NCBI GenBank assembly: GCA_029251465.1
Contig: JAQXDI010000079.1
Span: forward strand, 1-36,312
DNA from: Ascidiaceihabitans sp.
GTDB lineage: Bacteria > Pseudomonadota > Alphaproteobacteria > Rhodobacterales > Rhodobacteraceae
Direction: 5' to 3'
DNA: 36,312 nucleotides
This document shows positions 1-9,183 of the stretch, piece after piece (the first letter of the stretch is position 1; the number at the start of each line of letters is the position of its first letter). A model generated the notes under the pieces. That model worked only from the letters and a program-made list of their open reading frames with translations. It made no database searches and had not been told where the DNA came from. A program made the position numbers and the translations under genes.

Positions 1-1032
1 AATTTCGTCTTCGTCAAACAACGGATCGGCGTCCAACTGGGCTGTCAGATCCTCAACCGTGTCACCGTTGGCCTGCGGACTGAGTGCGGCAAGGTGAAAA
101 ATCGCGTCGCCTTCGTTGACGATAGGTAGCACCGCGCGCCCGATCAGAATGCCGCCAGACGGGGCCAGCATTTCGGTTTCAAATTCGCCAAACGGGTCTG
201 CGACGGCGGCCAGCACGTCACCTTCGGCCACGGTTTCACCGGTGTCACGGAACGTGCGCAACAGCCCGCCCGCAGGTGCGCGCAGCCATTCAGACGACTT
301 GCAAAACAGCGGGGCAGAGCGGGCTTTTGTGATGCCCTTGGACGCAATCATGCCCTTGGTGTGCATCACCCGCAAAATGCCGGCAACGCCGTGGCGCACT
401 GAATTTTCGTCAAACCGCAAGCCTTCGCCGGCCTCGTACAGCAGCACAGGCGTGCCACGTTCGGCGGCTTCGGCCCGCAGCGATCCATCGCGCAAGCTTG
501 ACCCCAAAATCACCGGCGCACCAAAGGTTTGCGCCATGGCGGCAGTGGTTTTGTCACCGGGTGTGATCCGGCATTGCGGCAGATTGGTGCGGTGGATCGC
601 GGCCGAATGCAAATCGATGCCAAAGTCGCAGCGCAGCACCACTTCGTTCAGGAAAATATGCGCCAGACGGGACCCGAGCGAACCCTTGGTCGTGCCTGGA
701 AAACAGCGGTTCAAATCACGGCGATCCGGCAAATAGCGCGAGCGGTTGAGAAAGCCAAAGCTGTTGACCACAGGCACCACCAGTAACGTGCCGCGCAGTT
801 TGTCGAGCTGTTCGGCGCGCAACACGCGGCGCACGATTTCAACGCCCACAACTTCGTCGCCGTGCACCGCCGCCGACACGAACATCACAGGGCCGGGGCG
901 TTTGCCGTGAATGACCTCGACCGACAGGGTGACAGGCGTGTGATCGGGCAGGGTGGACACGGGCAGATTGACGGTTTGACGCGTGCCCGGCGCAATGGTT
1001 TGCGTTCCGATTTCAAAAGGCTGTTGCGTCAT
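1..1032 (-). CDS. Succinylglutamate desuccinylase/aspartoacylase family protein (3' end beyond window)
   Basis: Zinc-dependent deacylase of the AstE/aspartoacylase superfamily, expected to hydrolyse an N-acyl amino acid in the cytoplasm. Read on the minus strand from an ATG at 1032, it stays open for 344 codons to the window edge, so the C-terminus is missing. The zinc motif HGDE is at about residues 57-60, the third ligand lies in DLHSA (His ~142), followed by HRTNLPQCR, and a later LLYEAGEG segment carries the expected catalytic Glu. The C-terminal part resembles the barrel-sandwich region of this family. The start has a GGAAAG upstream and lies 30 bases after the trpE stop, so the two are probably co-transcribed. 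The substrate cannot be assigned; N-acetyl-diaminobutyrate deacetylase (DoeB-type) is one alternative. The family assignment is firm. Confidence 0.85.
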   Translation of the reverse strand, partial: MTQQPFEIGTQTIAPGTRQTVNLPVSTLPDHTPVTLSVEVIHGKRPGPVMFVSAAVHGDEVVGVEIVRRVLRAEQLDKLRGTLLVVPVVNSFGFLNRSRYLPDRRDLNRCFPGTTKGSLGSRLAHIFLNEVVLRCDFGIDLHSAAIHRTNLPQCRITPGDKTTAAMAQTFGAPVILGSSLRDGSLRAEAAERGTPVLLYEAGEGLRFDENSVRHGVAGILRVMHTKGMIASKGITKARSAPLFCKSSEWLRAPAGGLLRTFRDTGETVAEGDVLAAVADPFGEFETEMLAPSGGILIGRAVLPIVNEGDAIFHLAALSPQANGDTVEDLTAQLDADPLFDEDEI

Positions 1033-1062
1033 GGTTGGTGTACTTTCCAAAGCGCGGAACGC

Positions 1063-2574
1063 TTATGCGTTGCCATCTGATCCAAAGCGCGAAGCGTCTT
1101 CGGCGGCACGTCTGATTGCGCCGGATTTATGCACGGTTTCCATGAATTCCGCCTCGGGATCGCTGTCATAAACCACGCCGCCGCCGGCTTGGATGTACAG
1201 CTTTTGATCCTGCACAACGGCCGTGCGTAGCGCGATGCACATGTCCATGTCGCCGCCCGCGCTGAAATAGCCAACGCCGCCGCCGTAGACGCCGCGTTTT
1301 TCGGGCTCCAGCTCGTCGATGATCTCCATCGCGCGCACTTTAGGGGCGCCTGAAACCGTGCCCGCAGGCATCCCGGCAAAGAACGCATCGAGCGCGTCGC
1401 AGCCGTCTTTTAGCTCGCCCACCACGTTGGACACGATGTGCATGACGTGGCTGTAGCGTTCGACGATGAATTCTTCGGTCGGGCGCACGGTGCCGATTTT
1501 GGCGACGCGACCCACGTCGTTGCGACCCAGATCCAGCAGCATCAAATGCTCTGCCAGTTCTTTTTGGTCCGCCAGCAAATCAGCCTCTAGCGCGCGGTCT
1601 TCTTCGGGTGTTGCCCCACGTTTGCGGGTGCCCGCGATGGGGCGGATCGTGACCTCGTTGCCGAACACTCGGACCAGAATTTCGGGCGACGCCCCAACCA
1701 CCTGAAAGCCGCCAAAGTTGAAATAGAACATGAACGGGGACGGGTTCGTGCGGCGCAAAGATCGGTACAGCGAAAATGGCGGTTCAACAAAATCCTGGGT
1801 CCAGCGTTGGGACGGCACGCATTGGAAAATGTCACCTGCGCGAATGTAATCTTTGGCCTGTTCCACAGCGGCCTTGTAGCCGTCGCGGGTAAAGTTGCTG
1901 ACCGGTTCGCCGACGTCTTGGGCATCCCCCAAATTGCGGGTGGCGACCGGCATTGCGCGTTCCAGATCGCGCACCGCATCCATGACCCGTTCGGCCGCTT
2001 GGGCGTAGGCGGCGCGCGCGGTTTGCCCGTCGCTGACCCACGCGGGCGATACCACTGTGACCTCGCCTTTGACACCGTCCAGCACGGCAATCACGGACGG
2101 GCGTAGCATGATCGCGTCAGGCACGCCCAACACGTCTGTGTTGACGTTCGGCAGGTGCTCGACTAGCCGGATCATGTCGTAGCCAAGGTAGCCAAACAGA
2201 CCTGCGGCGGATTGCGGTAAATCCTCGGGCAACTCGATTTTGCTTTCGGCGATCAGGGCGCGCAGCACGTCTAGCGGATTGCCGTCAGCAGGCACAAACG
2301 CATCGCCGTCATAACGGGCAGAACGGTTGATGGCCGAGGTTTCGCCGTCGCATTTCCAGATCAAATCTGGTTTCATTCCGATGATCGAATAGCGCCCGCG
2401 GATTTCGCCGCCGGTCACCGATTCCAGCACAAATGCGTCTTTTTGCGCGCCGGTAAGTTTCAGCATCAAGGACACAGGCGTGTCCAGATCAGCCGCCAAG
2501 CGGGTGTAGACGATCTGGTTTTCACCGGCCTCGTAGGCGCGTGCGAAACTGTCGAAATCAGGGGTCAGGGCCAT
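1063..2574 (-). CDS. trpE: Anthranilate synthase component I
   Basis: Converts chorismate and ammonia or glutamine to anthranilate, the first committed step of tryptophan synthesis; works with the TrpG glutaminase, which is not in this window. The 503-residue length is normal for TrpE. The N-terminal half carries the regulatory LES segment (FVLESVTGG, about residues 48-56). The C-terminal chorismate-binding domain shows PIAGTRKRG, LDLGRNDVGRV, MPAGTVSGAPKVRAM and the final IQAGGGVVYDSDPEAE, all typical of the family. It starts 12 bases after the foldase stop with an AAAGG ten bases upstream. The ppiD-trpE order is familiar from Rhodobacterales. No trp attenuator is visible immediately upstream, because the foldase gene is there. 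Confidence 0.96.
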   Translation of the reverse strand: MALTPDFDSFARAYEAGENQIVYTRLAADLDTPVSLMLKLTGAQKDAFVLESVTGGEIRGRYSIIGMKPDLIWKCDGETSAINRSARYDGDAFVPADGNPLDVLRALIAESKIELPEDLPQSAAGLFGYLGYDMIRLVEHLPNVNTDVLGVPDAIMLRPSVIAVLDGVKGEVTVVSPAWVSDGQTARAAYAQAAERVMDAVRDLERAMPVATRNLGDAQDVGEPVSNFTRDGYKAAVEQAKDYIRAGDIFQCVPSQRWTQDFVEPPFSLYRSLRRTNPSPFMFYFNFGGFQVVGASPEILVRVFGNEVTIRPIAGTRKRGATPEEDRALEADLLADQKELAEHLMLLDLGRNDVGRVAKIGTVRPTEEFIVERYSHVMHIVSNVVGELKDGCDALDAFFAGMPAGTVSGAPKVRAMEIIDELEPEKRGVYGGGVGYFSAGGDMDMCIALRTAVVQDQKLYIQAGGGVVYDSDPEAEFMETVHKSGAIRRAAEDASRFGSDGNA

Positions 2575-2586
2575 GCGGCAGAACCT

Positions 2587-4434
2587 TTATGGAAAGTTGA
2601 CGTGAACCGCAGCTAGTGCGCGCGGATCGATGTTTTGACCGGCACGCAACACGGTGTCCTGCGCGTAGGCGTTGAACACGTCTTGGGCCAGTTGTTGGTT
2701 GACCTGTTCTTGCAACTGCGTCGCCAATGCTGCGACTTCGGGGTTGTCACCGGCAGGGTTGATGGCGTCCAGACGGACCACCAAAACTGTGCCAAAGCTG
2801 TCGACGATCGCGACCTTGCCGACCTCCATTTTGAACACATCCGCCATAAAGCTGGGGGGTGTGCCGCCAATGAAGCCCTGACGGTTCTGGTCGGTTTCCT
2901 CGACGCCCGTCAGGCCCAGACCGGCAAATTCGGTGCCGGATTCAAGCTGCGGAAGGTAGGTTTCAGCCAGCGCTCGCAGGCGGTCTTCGACTTGGCTGGC
3001 TTGCCAGTTCGAGCGCACCTGATCGCGTGATTTTTCAAACGTGGCAGCACGCACCGGCAGTTCACCGTTCAAGCGCATGGCAAAGATCCCGCCGTCATCC
3101 AGATTGCCGATTTTCGGGAAATCCGACGCGGTCAGCGCCGCTGCGGTTTCGCCAAAATCTGCGTAGGCCGCGATGCCGTCGCCGTAGCCTTCGTACCATT
3201 CCATTTCGCCCAGAACCATGTCGGTTTCGGCAGCCAGCTCTTCGAGCGTTGCACCACCGGCCAGCATGTCATCGTAGTCTTGGGCCAAGCGTTCGACCAT
3301 GCGGCGGGCACGGTCGCTGGCAAGGTATTCTTGCAACTGCGGCGTGGCCTGTTCGAAGGTTGTGATCTGTGCAGGCAAGATGCCGTTGACGCGGAACAGG
3401 GCCGGGCCCAACGCGCTTGGCAATGGGCCAACAACGTCACCGACGTCGGCGCCAAATACGGCTTCGCCTGCGGCATCAAGGCTGAGACGGTCGTTGTCGC
3501 CCATGTCGACGTCTTCCAGTGTCAGGCCACGCTCTTCGACCAAGGCCTCAAAGGTGGTGCCGTTGACCTCAAGCGCGGCTACGGCTTGATCTGCACTGGC
3601 TTGATCCAGAAACACCAAGCGTTCGATCAGGCGACGCTCTGGCCGGTTGTATTCGTCAGCGCGGGCGGCAAATTCGGCGCGCATGTCTTCGTCGGGGATT
3701 TCAATTTCGCCAATCAAGCTGTCTGGCGTCAGTTCGACGTAGGTCAACTGCTTGGTTTCTTCCAACATGAACTGGTCCAGATTGGCCTCGTAGTAGGCTT
3801 TCAGATCGGCTTCTGTTGGCTCTGCCAGTGGTGTTTCCAGATCACCGGCCACCAAACGCGCCCAAGTGAAATTGCGGCTTTCGCCGAAAAAGTTCACCAA
3901 TGTGTCGGTATAAGTGTCGGGCATGACAACGCCGCTGACCAAGGCACCTTGCAACAACGTGCGCGCGGTTTCTTCGCGTAGGCCGTTTTCAAAATCAGCC
4001 TCGGACTGGCCACTGCGTTCCAAGGCAAAGGCATATCCTTCGCGGTCGAATTCACCATTCACGCCTTGAAACGCAGGGATTTCAACGATTTGGTCACGCA
4101 ACGTTTCATCACCGATGCTGATGCCCAATTGGGTCGCTTCGTGATCCAGCGCGCGGGTGGTGATCAACTGCTGCAACACGGCTTGATCCAAACCGATTTC
4201 CTGAGCGCGGGCAAACGGCAAGGATTGACCGGTTTGCGCCTCAACAGCGCGAATTTCTTGGCCCAGACGGTTGGCGTATTGCTGCACGTCGATGTGCTTG
4301 TCACCAACGGATCCAACTGTGCGCAAAGTGCCCGACAGACCGGACGCGCCAAAGCCGCCCAGACCCAGCATCGCAAGACCCACGGCGATCCAAACAAAAA
4401 TCCTGCCGCTTCCGCCTTTTTTCTTCTCAGCCAT
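2587..4434 (-). CDS. Membrane-anchored peptidyl-prolyl cis-trans isomerase (PpiD/SurA-like)
   Basis: Periplasmic foldase anchored in the inner membrane, thought to assist folding of exported proteins. I place the start at 4434 (615 residues) because an AGGGA sits eight bases upstream and the protein then begins MAEKKKGG, directly followed by a single transmembrane helix (about residues 11-33). A longer start at 4488 would put 18 unlikely residues in front. A SurA_N-like segment follows (VGDKHIDVQQYANRL...), then a parvulin-like region in the middle and a second diverged repeat toward the C-terminus (FKMEVGKVAIVDSFGTVLVVRL). The parvulin catalytic residues are not obviously conserved, so chaperone rather than isomerase activity is possible. 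It is transcribed with trpE. Confidence 0.88.
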   Translation of the reverse strand: MAEKKKGGSGRIFVWIAVGLAMLGLGGFGASGLSGTLRTVGSVGDKHIDVQQYANRLGQEIRAVEAQTGQSLPFARAQEIGLDQAVLQQLITTRALDHEATQLGISIGDETLRDQIVEIPAFQGVNGEFDREGYAFALERSGQSEADFENGLREETARTLLQGALVSGVVMPDTYTDTLVNFFGESRNFTWARLVAGDLETPLAEPTEADLKAYYEANLDQFMLEETKQLTYVELTPDSLIGEIEIPDEDMRAEFAARADEYNRPERRLIERLVFLDQASADQAVAALEVNGTTFEALVEERGLTLEDVDMGDNDRLSLDAAGEAVFGADVGDVVGPLPSALGPALFRVNGILPAQITTFEQATPQLQEYLASDRARRMVERLAQDYDDMLAGGATLEELAAETDMVLGEMEWYEGYGDGIAAYADFGETAAALTASDFPKIGNLDDGGIFAMRLNGELPVRAATFEKSRDQVRSNWQASQVEDRLRALAETYLPQLESGTEFAGLGLTGVEETDQNRQGFIGGTPPSFMADVFKMEVGKVAIVDSFGTVLVVRLDAINPAGDNPEVAALATQLQEQVNQQLAQDVFNAYAQDTVLRAGQNIDPRALAAVHVNFP

Positions 4435-4500
4435 GATGTGTCCCTGCCTTAGCCCATTGCGTTTGCCCATGTTTAGGACGCGCGACACAGGGGGGCAAGG

Positions 4501-5676
4501 TCAGATAGTGACGCGCGCGAGCCTTTGATACAGTGTCGCAATGCCCGATGCGTCCAAGTTGGCAAAAGCGATGCGCAAATGGTGCTGGCCCGAGATGTCC
4601 TCGGGGGGGCAAAACATCGTTCCGGGCAGGCATAAAATGCCCTGCTGCTTGACCAAAATTGGCGCAAGATCGGCAGACGAGATGTCAAACGGGTGCTTCA
4701 TGTAGGCGAAATATGCGCCAACGCTTTTCAATTCCCACCCGAGGGCTGCTAGCACGTGAAACCCGTCCTCGATGGCGCGGCGTCGACGCAAGATTTCCAG
4801 ACGCTCATCCGCGAGCCAATCGGTGAGGTTGTTTAACCCCCAAAGGGCGGCGTGCTGGCCAATCTGGCCGGGGCAAATCGCAACGGTATCAAGGAACTTT
4901 TCGGTCTGCGCCAACCGCGCAGGCGAGGCCACCAGCGCACCCACGCGGTGACCCGTCAAACGAAATGCCTTGGAAAACGAATAAAGATGAACGAACGTGT
5001 GATCCCAGTTGGGCTGGGAAAACAGCGGATGTGGCGCGCCATCACGGCTGTCAAAATCGCGGTAGGTTTCATCAACAATCAACGCGATCCCGTGCTGTTG
5101 CGCCAGATGAAAGAACGCTAAAACCAGATCGCTTGAGTACTCGACACCTGCCGGATTGTTGGGGGACACAAGCGCGATGGCCTTCGTGCGCGGCGTGATC
5201 AAGGCGGCGGCATCGGCAACGCTGGGCAGCAAATCCGGCCCCGCCGGCAAAGGGATTGATCGAACACCGGACATATCCAACCACATTTTGTGATTGAAAT
5301 ACCAAGGGGTTGGCAGAATAACTTCATCCCCTTCAGCGCAAAGCGACGCAATTGCCGCAGCAAACGCCTGATTGCAACCCGATGTGATTGCGACATTGTC
5401 CGCCACGGTCGTCGCGCCGTAATGTCGGTTGATGGTGTGGGACAAGGCAGCGCGTAAATCTGCGTTGCCCAGCACCGGCCCGTACAAATGTGCGCTGTCA
5501 TCATTTAGCGCGGCATTCGCCATCGCTTGGCGCATCGCAGGCACGGGGGGATCGACAGGGGCGGCTTGCGACACATTGATCAACGGGCGACCTAAGGGAT
5601 GCTCAACGCCATCCAGCCAACGCCGTGCCTCCATCACCGGAGGAGAGAATGTTGCTGCGGTGCGCGATTGCGTCAT
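4501..5676 (-). CDS. Pyridoxal phosphate-dependent aminotransferase, class I/II
   Basis: Fold-type I PLP enzyme that transfers an amino group between an amino acid and a keto acid; the substrate is not known. Chosen start 5676 (391 residues, beginning MTQSRTAATF) rather than 5730, because the extra residues would come from the repeat-bearing intergenic DNA. Visible hallmarks are SGCNQAFAAA (cofactor phosphate region), SPNNPAGVEY, VDETYRDFD and the PLP lysine motif SFSKAFRLTGHRVG. It lies 66 bases upstream of the foldase gene and about 120 bases after gpt, separated from gpt by a head-to-head 19-bp repeat. It may be transcribed on its own or with the foldase-trpE genes. Confidence 0.88.
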   Translation of the reverse strand: MTQSRTAATFSPPVMEARRWLDGVEHPLGRPLINVSQAAPVDPPVPAMRQAMANAALNDDSAHLYGPVLGNADLRAALSHTINRHYGATTVADNVAITSGCNQAFAAAIASLCAEGDEVILPTPWYFNHKMWLDMSGVRSIPLPAGPDLLPSVADAAALITPRTKAIALVSPNNPAGVEYSSDLVLAFFHLAQQHGIALIVDETYRDFDSRDGAPHPLFSQPNWDHTFVHLYSFSKAFRLTGHRVGALVASPARLAQTEKFLDTVAICPGQIGQHAALWGLNNLTDWLADERLEILRRRRAIEDGFHVLAALGWELKSVGAYFAYMKHPFDISSADLAPILVKQQGILCLPGTMFCPPEDISGQHHLRIAFANLDASGIATLYQRLARVTI

Positions 5677-5703
5677 TGGGACCTCATGTAGCAAAACACA
5701 GAA

Positions 5704-5775
5704 GCCTCCGGCGGGAGTATTTGGGATCAAAACAGGCGCGCATTTGTTCTGATCTTAAATACTCCCGCCGGAGGC
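5704..5775 (-). terminator. Head-to-head 19-bp inverted repeat, likely gpt terminator
   Basis: GCCTCCGGCGGGAGTATTT at 5704-5722 is matched perfectly in inverted orientation at 5757-5775, with a 34-base spacer. Each arm can also fold on itself through CTCC/GGAG. It sits 20 bases past the gpt stop on the strand gpt is transcribed from. The core CTCCGGCGGGAG followed by TATTT looks to me like a short repeat common in Rhodobacteraceae intergenic DNA; that is recollection, not a search. A transcription terminator or RNA-stabilising role is inferred from its position. Confidence 0.6.
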
Positions 5776-5794
5776 ATTAAATTCTTTTGCGATG

Positions 5795-6298
5795 TCAATC
5801 CGTGCCGCGATAGGGCTCTACGTATTGCAGTGCCATATCCCAAGGGAAAAAGATCCACGTGTCCTGAGACACACCGGTGATGAATGTATCAACTTGCGGC
5901 TCCCCCTTTGGCTTTGCGTAAACTGTCGCGAAATGGGCGTTGGGGTACAGCGCGCGCACAACTTCTAGCGTTTTGCCGCTGTCCACCAGATCGTCGATGA
6001 TCAAGATTCCGGTGCCGTCACCCATCATGTCGGCGTCTGGATGCTTGAGCACCTGCGCATCGGACTGGTCTTGGTGGCTGTAACTTTTGATGCTGATCGT
6101 GTCGACCGTGCGTACATCTAACTCGCGCGCGATGATCATTGCCGGGGCCATGCCGCCCCGCGTGATTGCAACAATCGCGCGCCACGCACCGTCATCGGGC
6201 CCGCGCCCGTCCAGACGCCACGCCAAAGCGCGGCTGTCGCGGTGCATTTGATCCCAGCTGATGTGGAACCCTTTTTCGTGGGGCAAACGATCGGTCAT
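5795..6298 (-). CDS. gpt: Xanthine phosphoribosyltransferase
   Basis: Purine salvage enzyme that joins xanthine (and guanine) to PRPP to form the nucleotide; acts in the cytoplasm. At 167 residues it has the usual length for Gpt. The PRPP-binding loop [13 protein letters not shown] is at about residues 98-110, and [19 protein letters not shown] is the expected N-terminal phosphate-binding strand-loop. The C-terminal WIFFPWD segment is typical of the XGPRT group. It starts only two bases after the stop of the LysE-family gene, in a run with fabI. A palindromic repeat follows the stop and probably ends the transcript. Confidence 0.93.
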   Translation of the reverse strand: MTDRLPHEKGFHISWDQMHRDSRALAWRLDGRGPDDGAWRAIVAITRGGMAPAMIIARELDVRTVDTISIKSYSHQDQSDAQVLKHPDADMMGDGTGILIIDDLVDSGKTLEVVRALYPNAHFATVYAKPKGEPQVDTFITGVSQDTWIFFPWDMALQYVEPYRGTD

Positions 6299-6300
6299 AG

Positions 6301-6903
6301 CTATTTTCCTGTAAGAAGTTTCAGACCAAAACCGCCCAAGGCCAGGGCTGCGATACGGTCAAAGATAGGTTTGGCGCGCAGATAGCCCGCACGGGCAGGG
6401 GCGCTGGACAGCGTCACGGCGCAGGTGGTGTAAAACAGCACCTCTGGTGTAAAGTGGTTGGCCAAAATCAGCGCCATATTGGGGGCCGTCAGCCCTTGAG
6501 GGAAAACGACAACCAACAGAGCGGCGGCAAACAGCATCGACTTTGGATTGCCGAAGTTGACCAGCAGCCCTGACAGAATCGCGCGCCCGTTCGGGACATT
6601 CACGTCTGGCAACGGTTTGCGCGCATTGCGCCATGTCTGGATCGCGATCCAAATCAGGTACAGTGCGCCGGCAATTTTGATGGCGTTAAAAGCCCAGGGG
6701 AACACTTTGAACACGGCCTCAAGCCCCAGAAACGCGGCCACCGTCCAGCACACTGCGGCCAGTGACAGGCCCAAACCTGTGGCGATGCCCGCTGCGCGCC
6801 CGGCGCCGACCGACGTCTTAACTGACATCAAAAACGCGGCACCCGGGCTGGCAAGCGCGGCCATCAGGATCAAGTTGAACGCGATGAGGCTTTGCGCGGT
6901 CAT
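6301..6903 (-). CDS. LysE/RhtB family translocator
   Basis: Inner-membrane exporter of the LysE/RhtB superfamily, which moves amino acids or related small molecules out of the cell. The 200-residue protein has about five to six hydrophobic segments (for example residues 5-25, 38-62, 72-90 and 108-130). It carries the family signature [27 protein letters not shown] near the N-terminus and [13 protein letters not shown] in the middle. Its start overlaps the fabI stop by four bases (ATGA), and gpt follows two bases after its own stop, so translation of the three genes is probably coupled. The exported substrate is not predictable. Confidence 0.88.
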   Translation of the reverse strand: MTAQSLIAFNLILMAALASPGAAFLMSVKTSVGAGRAAGIATGLGLSLAAVCWTVAAFLGLEAVFKVFPWAFNAIKIAGALYLIWIAIQTWRNARKPLPDVNVPNGRAILSGLLVNFGNPKSMLFAAALLVVVFPQGLTAPNMALILANHFTPEVLFYTTCAVTLSSAPARAGYLRAKPIFDRIAALALGGFGLKLLTGK

Positions 6904-7706
6904 CCTTTGGAAATATCCGGCGCGTCCACGGCCTTCATTCCGACCACGTGATAGCCCGCATCGACGTGCAGATTCTCTCCTGTTGTGCCGGATCCAAGGT
7001 CGGACAGCAGGTAAAGTGCGGATTTGCCCACGTCATCGATCGTGACATTGCGACGCAGCGGCGAGTTGTATTCGTTCCATTTCATGATGTAGCGGAAGTC
7101 GCCGATGCCCGAGGCCGCCAGCGTTTTGATCGGACCTGCAGAGATCGCATTGACGCGAATCCCGTCTTTGCCCAAATCTTCAGCTAAGTATTTCACCGAG
7201 GCTTCTAACGCCGCTTTGGCCACGCCCATGACGTTGTAATGCGGCATGACTTGTTCGGCGCCGTAATAGGTGAGGGTCAAGGCAGAGCCGCCTTCAGACA
7301 TCATCTTTTCGGCGCGCTGCATGATCGCTGTGAACGAGTAGACCGAGATATCCATCGTCAGCGCAAAGTTGCCTCGGCTGGTGTCGACATAGCGGCCACG
7401 CAATTCGTTTTTGTCAGAGAACCCAATGGCATGCACAACAAAATCAAGGTGATCCCATGTTTCTTGGAGCGAGGCAAACAGCGCGTCCATCGACGCCTCG
7501 TCACCCACATCACAGGGCAATACAATGTCGCTGCCCAGCTGTGCGGCCAGTGGATCAACACGCTTTTTTAACGCGTCACCTTGGTAGGAAAACGCCAATT
7601 CAGCACCGGCATCTGCACAGGCTTTGGCGATGCCCCACGCGATAGATTTGTCGTTTGCGAGGCCCATAATCAGCCCGCGTTTGCCCGCCATCAAATTGTT
7701 CGACAT
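6900..7706 (-). CDS. fabI: Enoyl-[acyl-carrier-protein] reductase (NADH)
   Basis: Reduces trans-2-enoyl-ACP with NAD(P)H in the last step of each fatty-acid elongation cycle. It is a short-chain dehydrogenase fold of 268 residues. The cofactor-binding turn is GLANDKSIAWGIA (about 15-27), and the FabI catalytic pair is Tyr157 and Lys164 in HYNVMGVAK (Y-x6-K), with TYYGAEQVMP before it. The substrate-loop region SGIGDFRYIMKWNEYNSPL is also typical of FabI. The closely related Rhodobacteraceae FabI paralogues are hard to separate by eye, but this is clearly of the FabI type. It heads the fabI-lysE-gpt unit and is divergent from pdxH across a 206-base gap. Confidence 0.93.
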   Translation of the reverse strand: MSNNLMAGKRGLIMGLANDKSIAWGIAKACADAGAELAFSYQGDALKKRVDPLAAQLGSDIVLPCDVGDEASMDALFASLQETWDHLDFVVHAIGFSDKNELRGRYVDTSRGNFALTMDISVYSFTAIMQRAEKMMSEGGSALTLTYYGAEQVMPHYNVMGVAKAALEASVKYLAEDLGKDGIRVNAISAGPIKTLAASGIGDFRYIMKWNEYNSPLRRNVTIDDVGKSALYLLSDLGSGTTGENLHVDAGYHVVGMKAVDAPDISKG

Positions 7707-7912
7707 ACTGTTTTTGTCCTACTTTTACATTTGGTCTTGTCGCGGCTCTTGCGAAGTCTAACCTGTTAACAAGACCTTTAGGCGATTGCGGGGACACCAT
7801 CAAGGTTTCGTAAATCGGGTATAGGTGGCGCAGCGGCAGCCTTGCAATGTATAGGATGATACCGTATCGCCGACTAAGTTTTAACCATGTGATAAAAAGT
7901 CGAGCACTCAGG

Positions 7913-8518
7913 ATGAGCGAACGTAGCGGAAAATTTGGCGGCGACGACCCGTTTGAAATCGCCAAAACGTGGCTGGCCGAAGCCGAGGCCGCCGAAGTTA
8001 ACGACCCTAACGCGATTGCGTTGTCGACGGTCGACAGCACTGGATTGCCGAACGCGCGCATGGTTTTGCTCAAGGGCATCGAACCGGACGCGTTTGTCTT
8101 TTACACCAACTACGAAAGCGCCAAAGCTGCCGAATTGGACCGCGCCGGCAAAGCTGCGTTTGTGATGCACTGGAAATCGCTGCGCCGCCAAATTCGCGTG
8201 CGTGGCACTGTCATCAAAGAGGACGGACCAAAGGCGGATGAATACTTTGCCTCACGCTCGCTCAAAAGCCGGTTGGGCGCGTGGGCATCACAACAAAGCC
8301 GACCTTTGAAAAGCCGTACAAGCCTGCTGGCAGAGGTCGCAAAAGTGACAGCCAAACACGGCACCAACCCTGCACGCCCGCCGTTTTGGGGTGGTTACCG
8401 GATTGCCCCCGTCGAGATCGAATTTTGGGCAGATGGTGATTTTCGCCTGCACGACCGGTTCGTCTGGCGGCGCGAAAAAGACGGTGATCCGTGGTTGATA
8501 GAACGCCTGAATCCGTGA
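7913..8518 (+). CDS. pdxH: Pyridoxamine 5'-phosphate oxidase
   Basis: FMN-dependent oxidase that makes pyridoxal 5'-phosphate from pyridoxine or pyridoxamine 5'-phosphate. Start 7913 gives 201 residues and begins [20 protein letters not shown]. Starting 22 codons earlier, at 7847, would add a stretch with no resemblance to the family. The protein shows the FMN-binding pattern [22 protein letters not shown] and [13 protein letters not shown], the [11 protein letters not shown] segment and the C-terminal RxxW-type end [11 protein letters not shown]. It is divergent from fabI. The Shine-Dalgarno region is weak. A 128-base gap separates it from the cold-shock gene. Confidence 0.95.
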   Translation: MSERSGKFGGDDPFEIAKTWLAEAEAAEVNDPNAIALSTVDSTGLPNARMVLLKGIEPDAFVFYTNYESAKAAELDRAGKAAFVMHWKSLRRQIRVRGTVIKEDGPKADEYFASRSLKSRLGAWASQQSRPLKSRTSLLAEVAKVTAKHGTNPARPPFWGGYRIAPVEIEFWADGDFRLHDRFVWRREKDGDPWLIERLNP

Positions 8519-8573
8519 ATTTCACGCGACCTGAAATGCAAATAATTGAAATGAAACGTTTTTTCGACTTGAA

Positions 8574-8604
8574 TTGCAAAGGTTAAATCGCGCAAAACTA
8601 TAGT
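8574..8604 (+). promoter_or_regulatory. Possible promoter of the cold-shock gene
   Basis: TTGCAA (8574-8579) and TATAGT (8599-8604) lie 19 bases apart in an A+T-rich gap, and leave a leader of roughly 40 bases before the GTG start at 8647. The -10 match is good and the spacing is long, so this is tentative. Confidence 0.35.
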
Positions 8605-8646
8605 ATAGGGCAGAGGGATGCTGCGCCAAAGAATGAAAGACATCTA

Positions 8647-9183
8647 GTGCAAGAGGAAGAGAATATAACCGAGACTGTGAGCGGCCTCGTAAAATGGTTC
8701 GATTCAGTCAAAGGATTCGGGTTTGTAGTTGCTGATACCGGCGGCTCTGACATCCTTTTACACGTGAATGTGCTGCGTAATTTTGGTCAGAATTCGGTGG
8801 CCGATGGTGCCGCGATCGAGGTCGAGGTCCAGCATACCGAACGTGGTGTGCAGGCCGTCGAAGTGATCAGTATTGTTGTCCACGAAGGCAGCGATACGGT
8901 CAACCTAAGCGACATTGCCGACATGGACATGGCCACCGTCGCCGCAGCACCGCTAGAACCGGGGCGCGTCAAATGGTTCGACAAAGGCAAGGGATTCGGC
9001 TTTGCCAATATCTTTGGCCGCGGCGATGACGTGTTTTTGCATATCGAAGTATTGCGCCGCTCGGGTCTGTCAGACTTGCAACCGGGCGAAGCCTTGGCGA
9101 TGCGCGTCATCGAAGGCAAACGTGGACATATGGCGACAGAAGTGCATGCATGGGAATCTGCACTGGAGAAACCCAACGAATGA
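8647..9183 (+). CDS. Cold-shock protein with two cold-shock domains
   Basis: Predicted single-stranded RNA/DNA-binding protein of the CspA superfamily, with two tandem cold-shock domains in 178 residues. Domain 1 is at about 12-80 (GLVKWFDSVKGFGFVVADTG, with RNP1-like KGFGFV and RNP2-like DILLHVNVLR). Domain 2 is at about 100-172 (GRVKWFDKGKGFGFANIFGR and DVFLHIEVLR). An acidic linker (about 82-98) joins them. The only usual start codon after the upstream in-frame stop is GTG at 8647. The stop overlaps the start of the next gene by ATGA, so the DUF192 protein is probably translationally coupled. Two-domain Csps of this length are common in Rhodobacterales. Confidence 0.92.
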   Translation: MQEEENITETVSGLVKWFDSVKGFGFVVADTGGSDILLHVNVLRNFGQNSVADGAAIEVEVQHTERGVQAVEVISIVVHEGSDTVNLSDIADMDMATVAAAPLEPGRVKWFDKGKGFGFANIFGRGDDVFLHIEVLRRSGLSDLQPGEALAMRVIEGKRGHMATEVHAWESALEKPNE

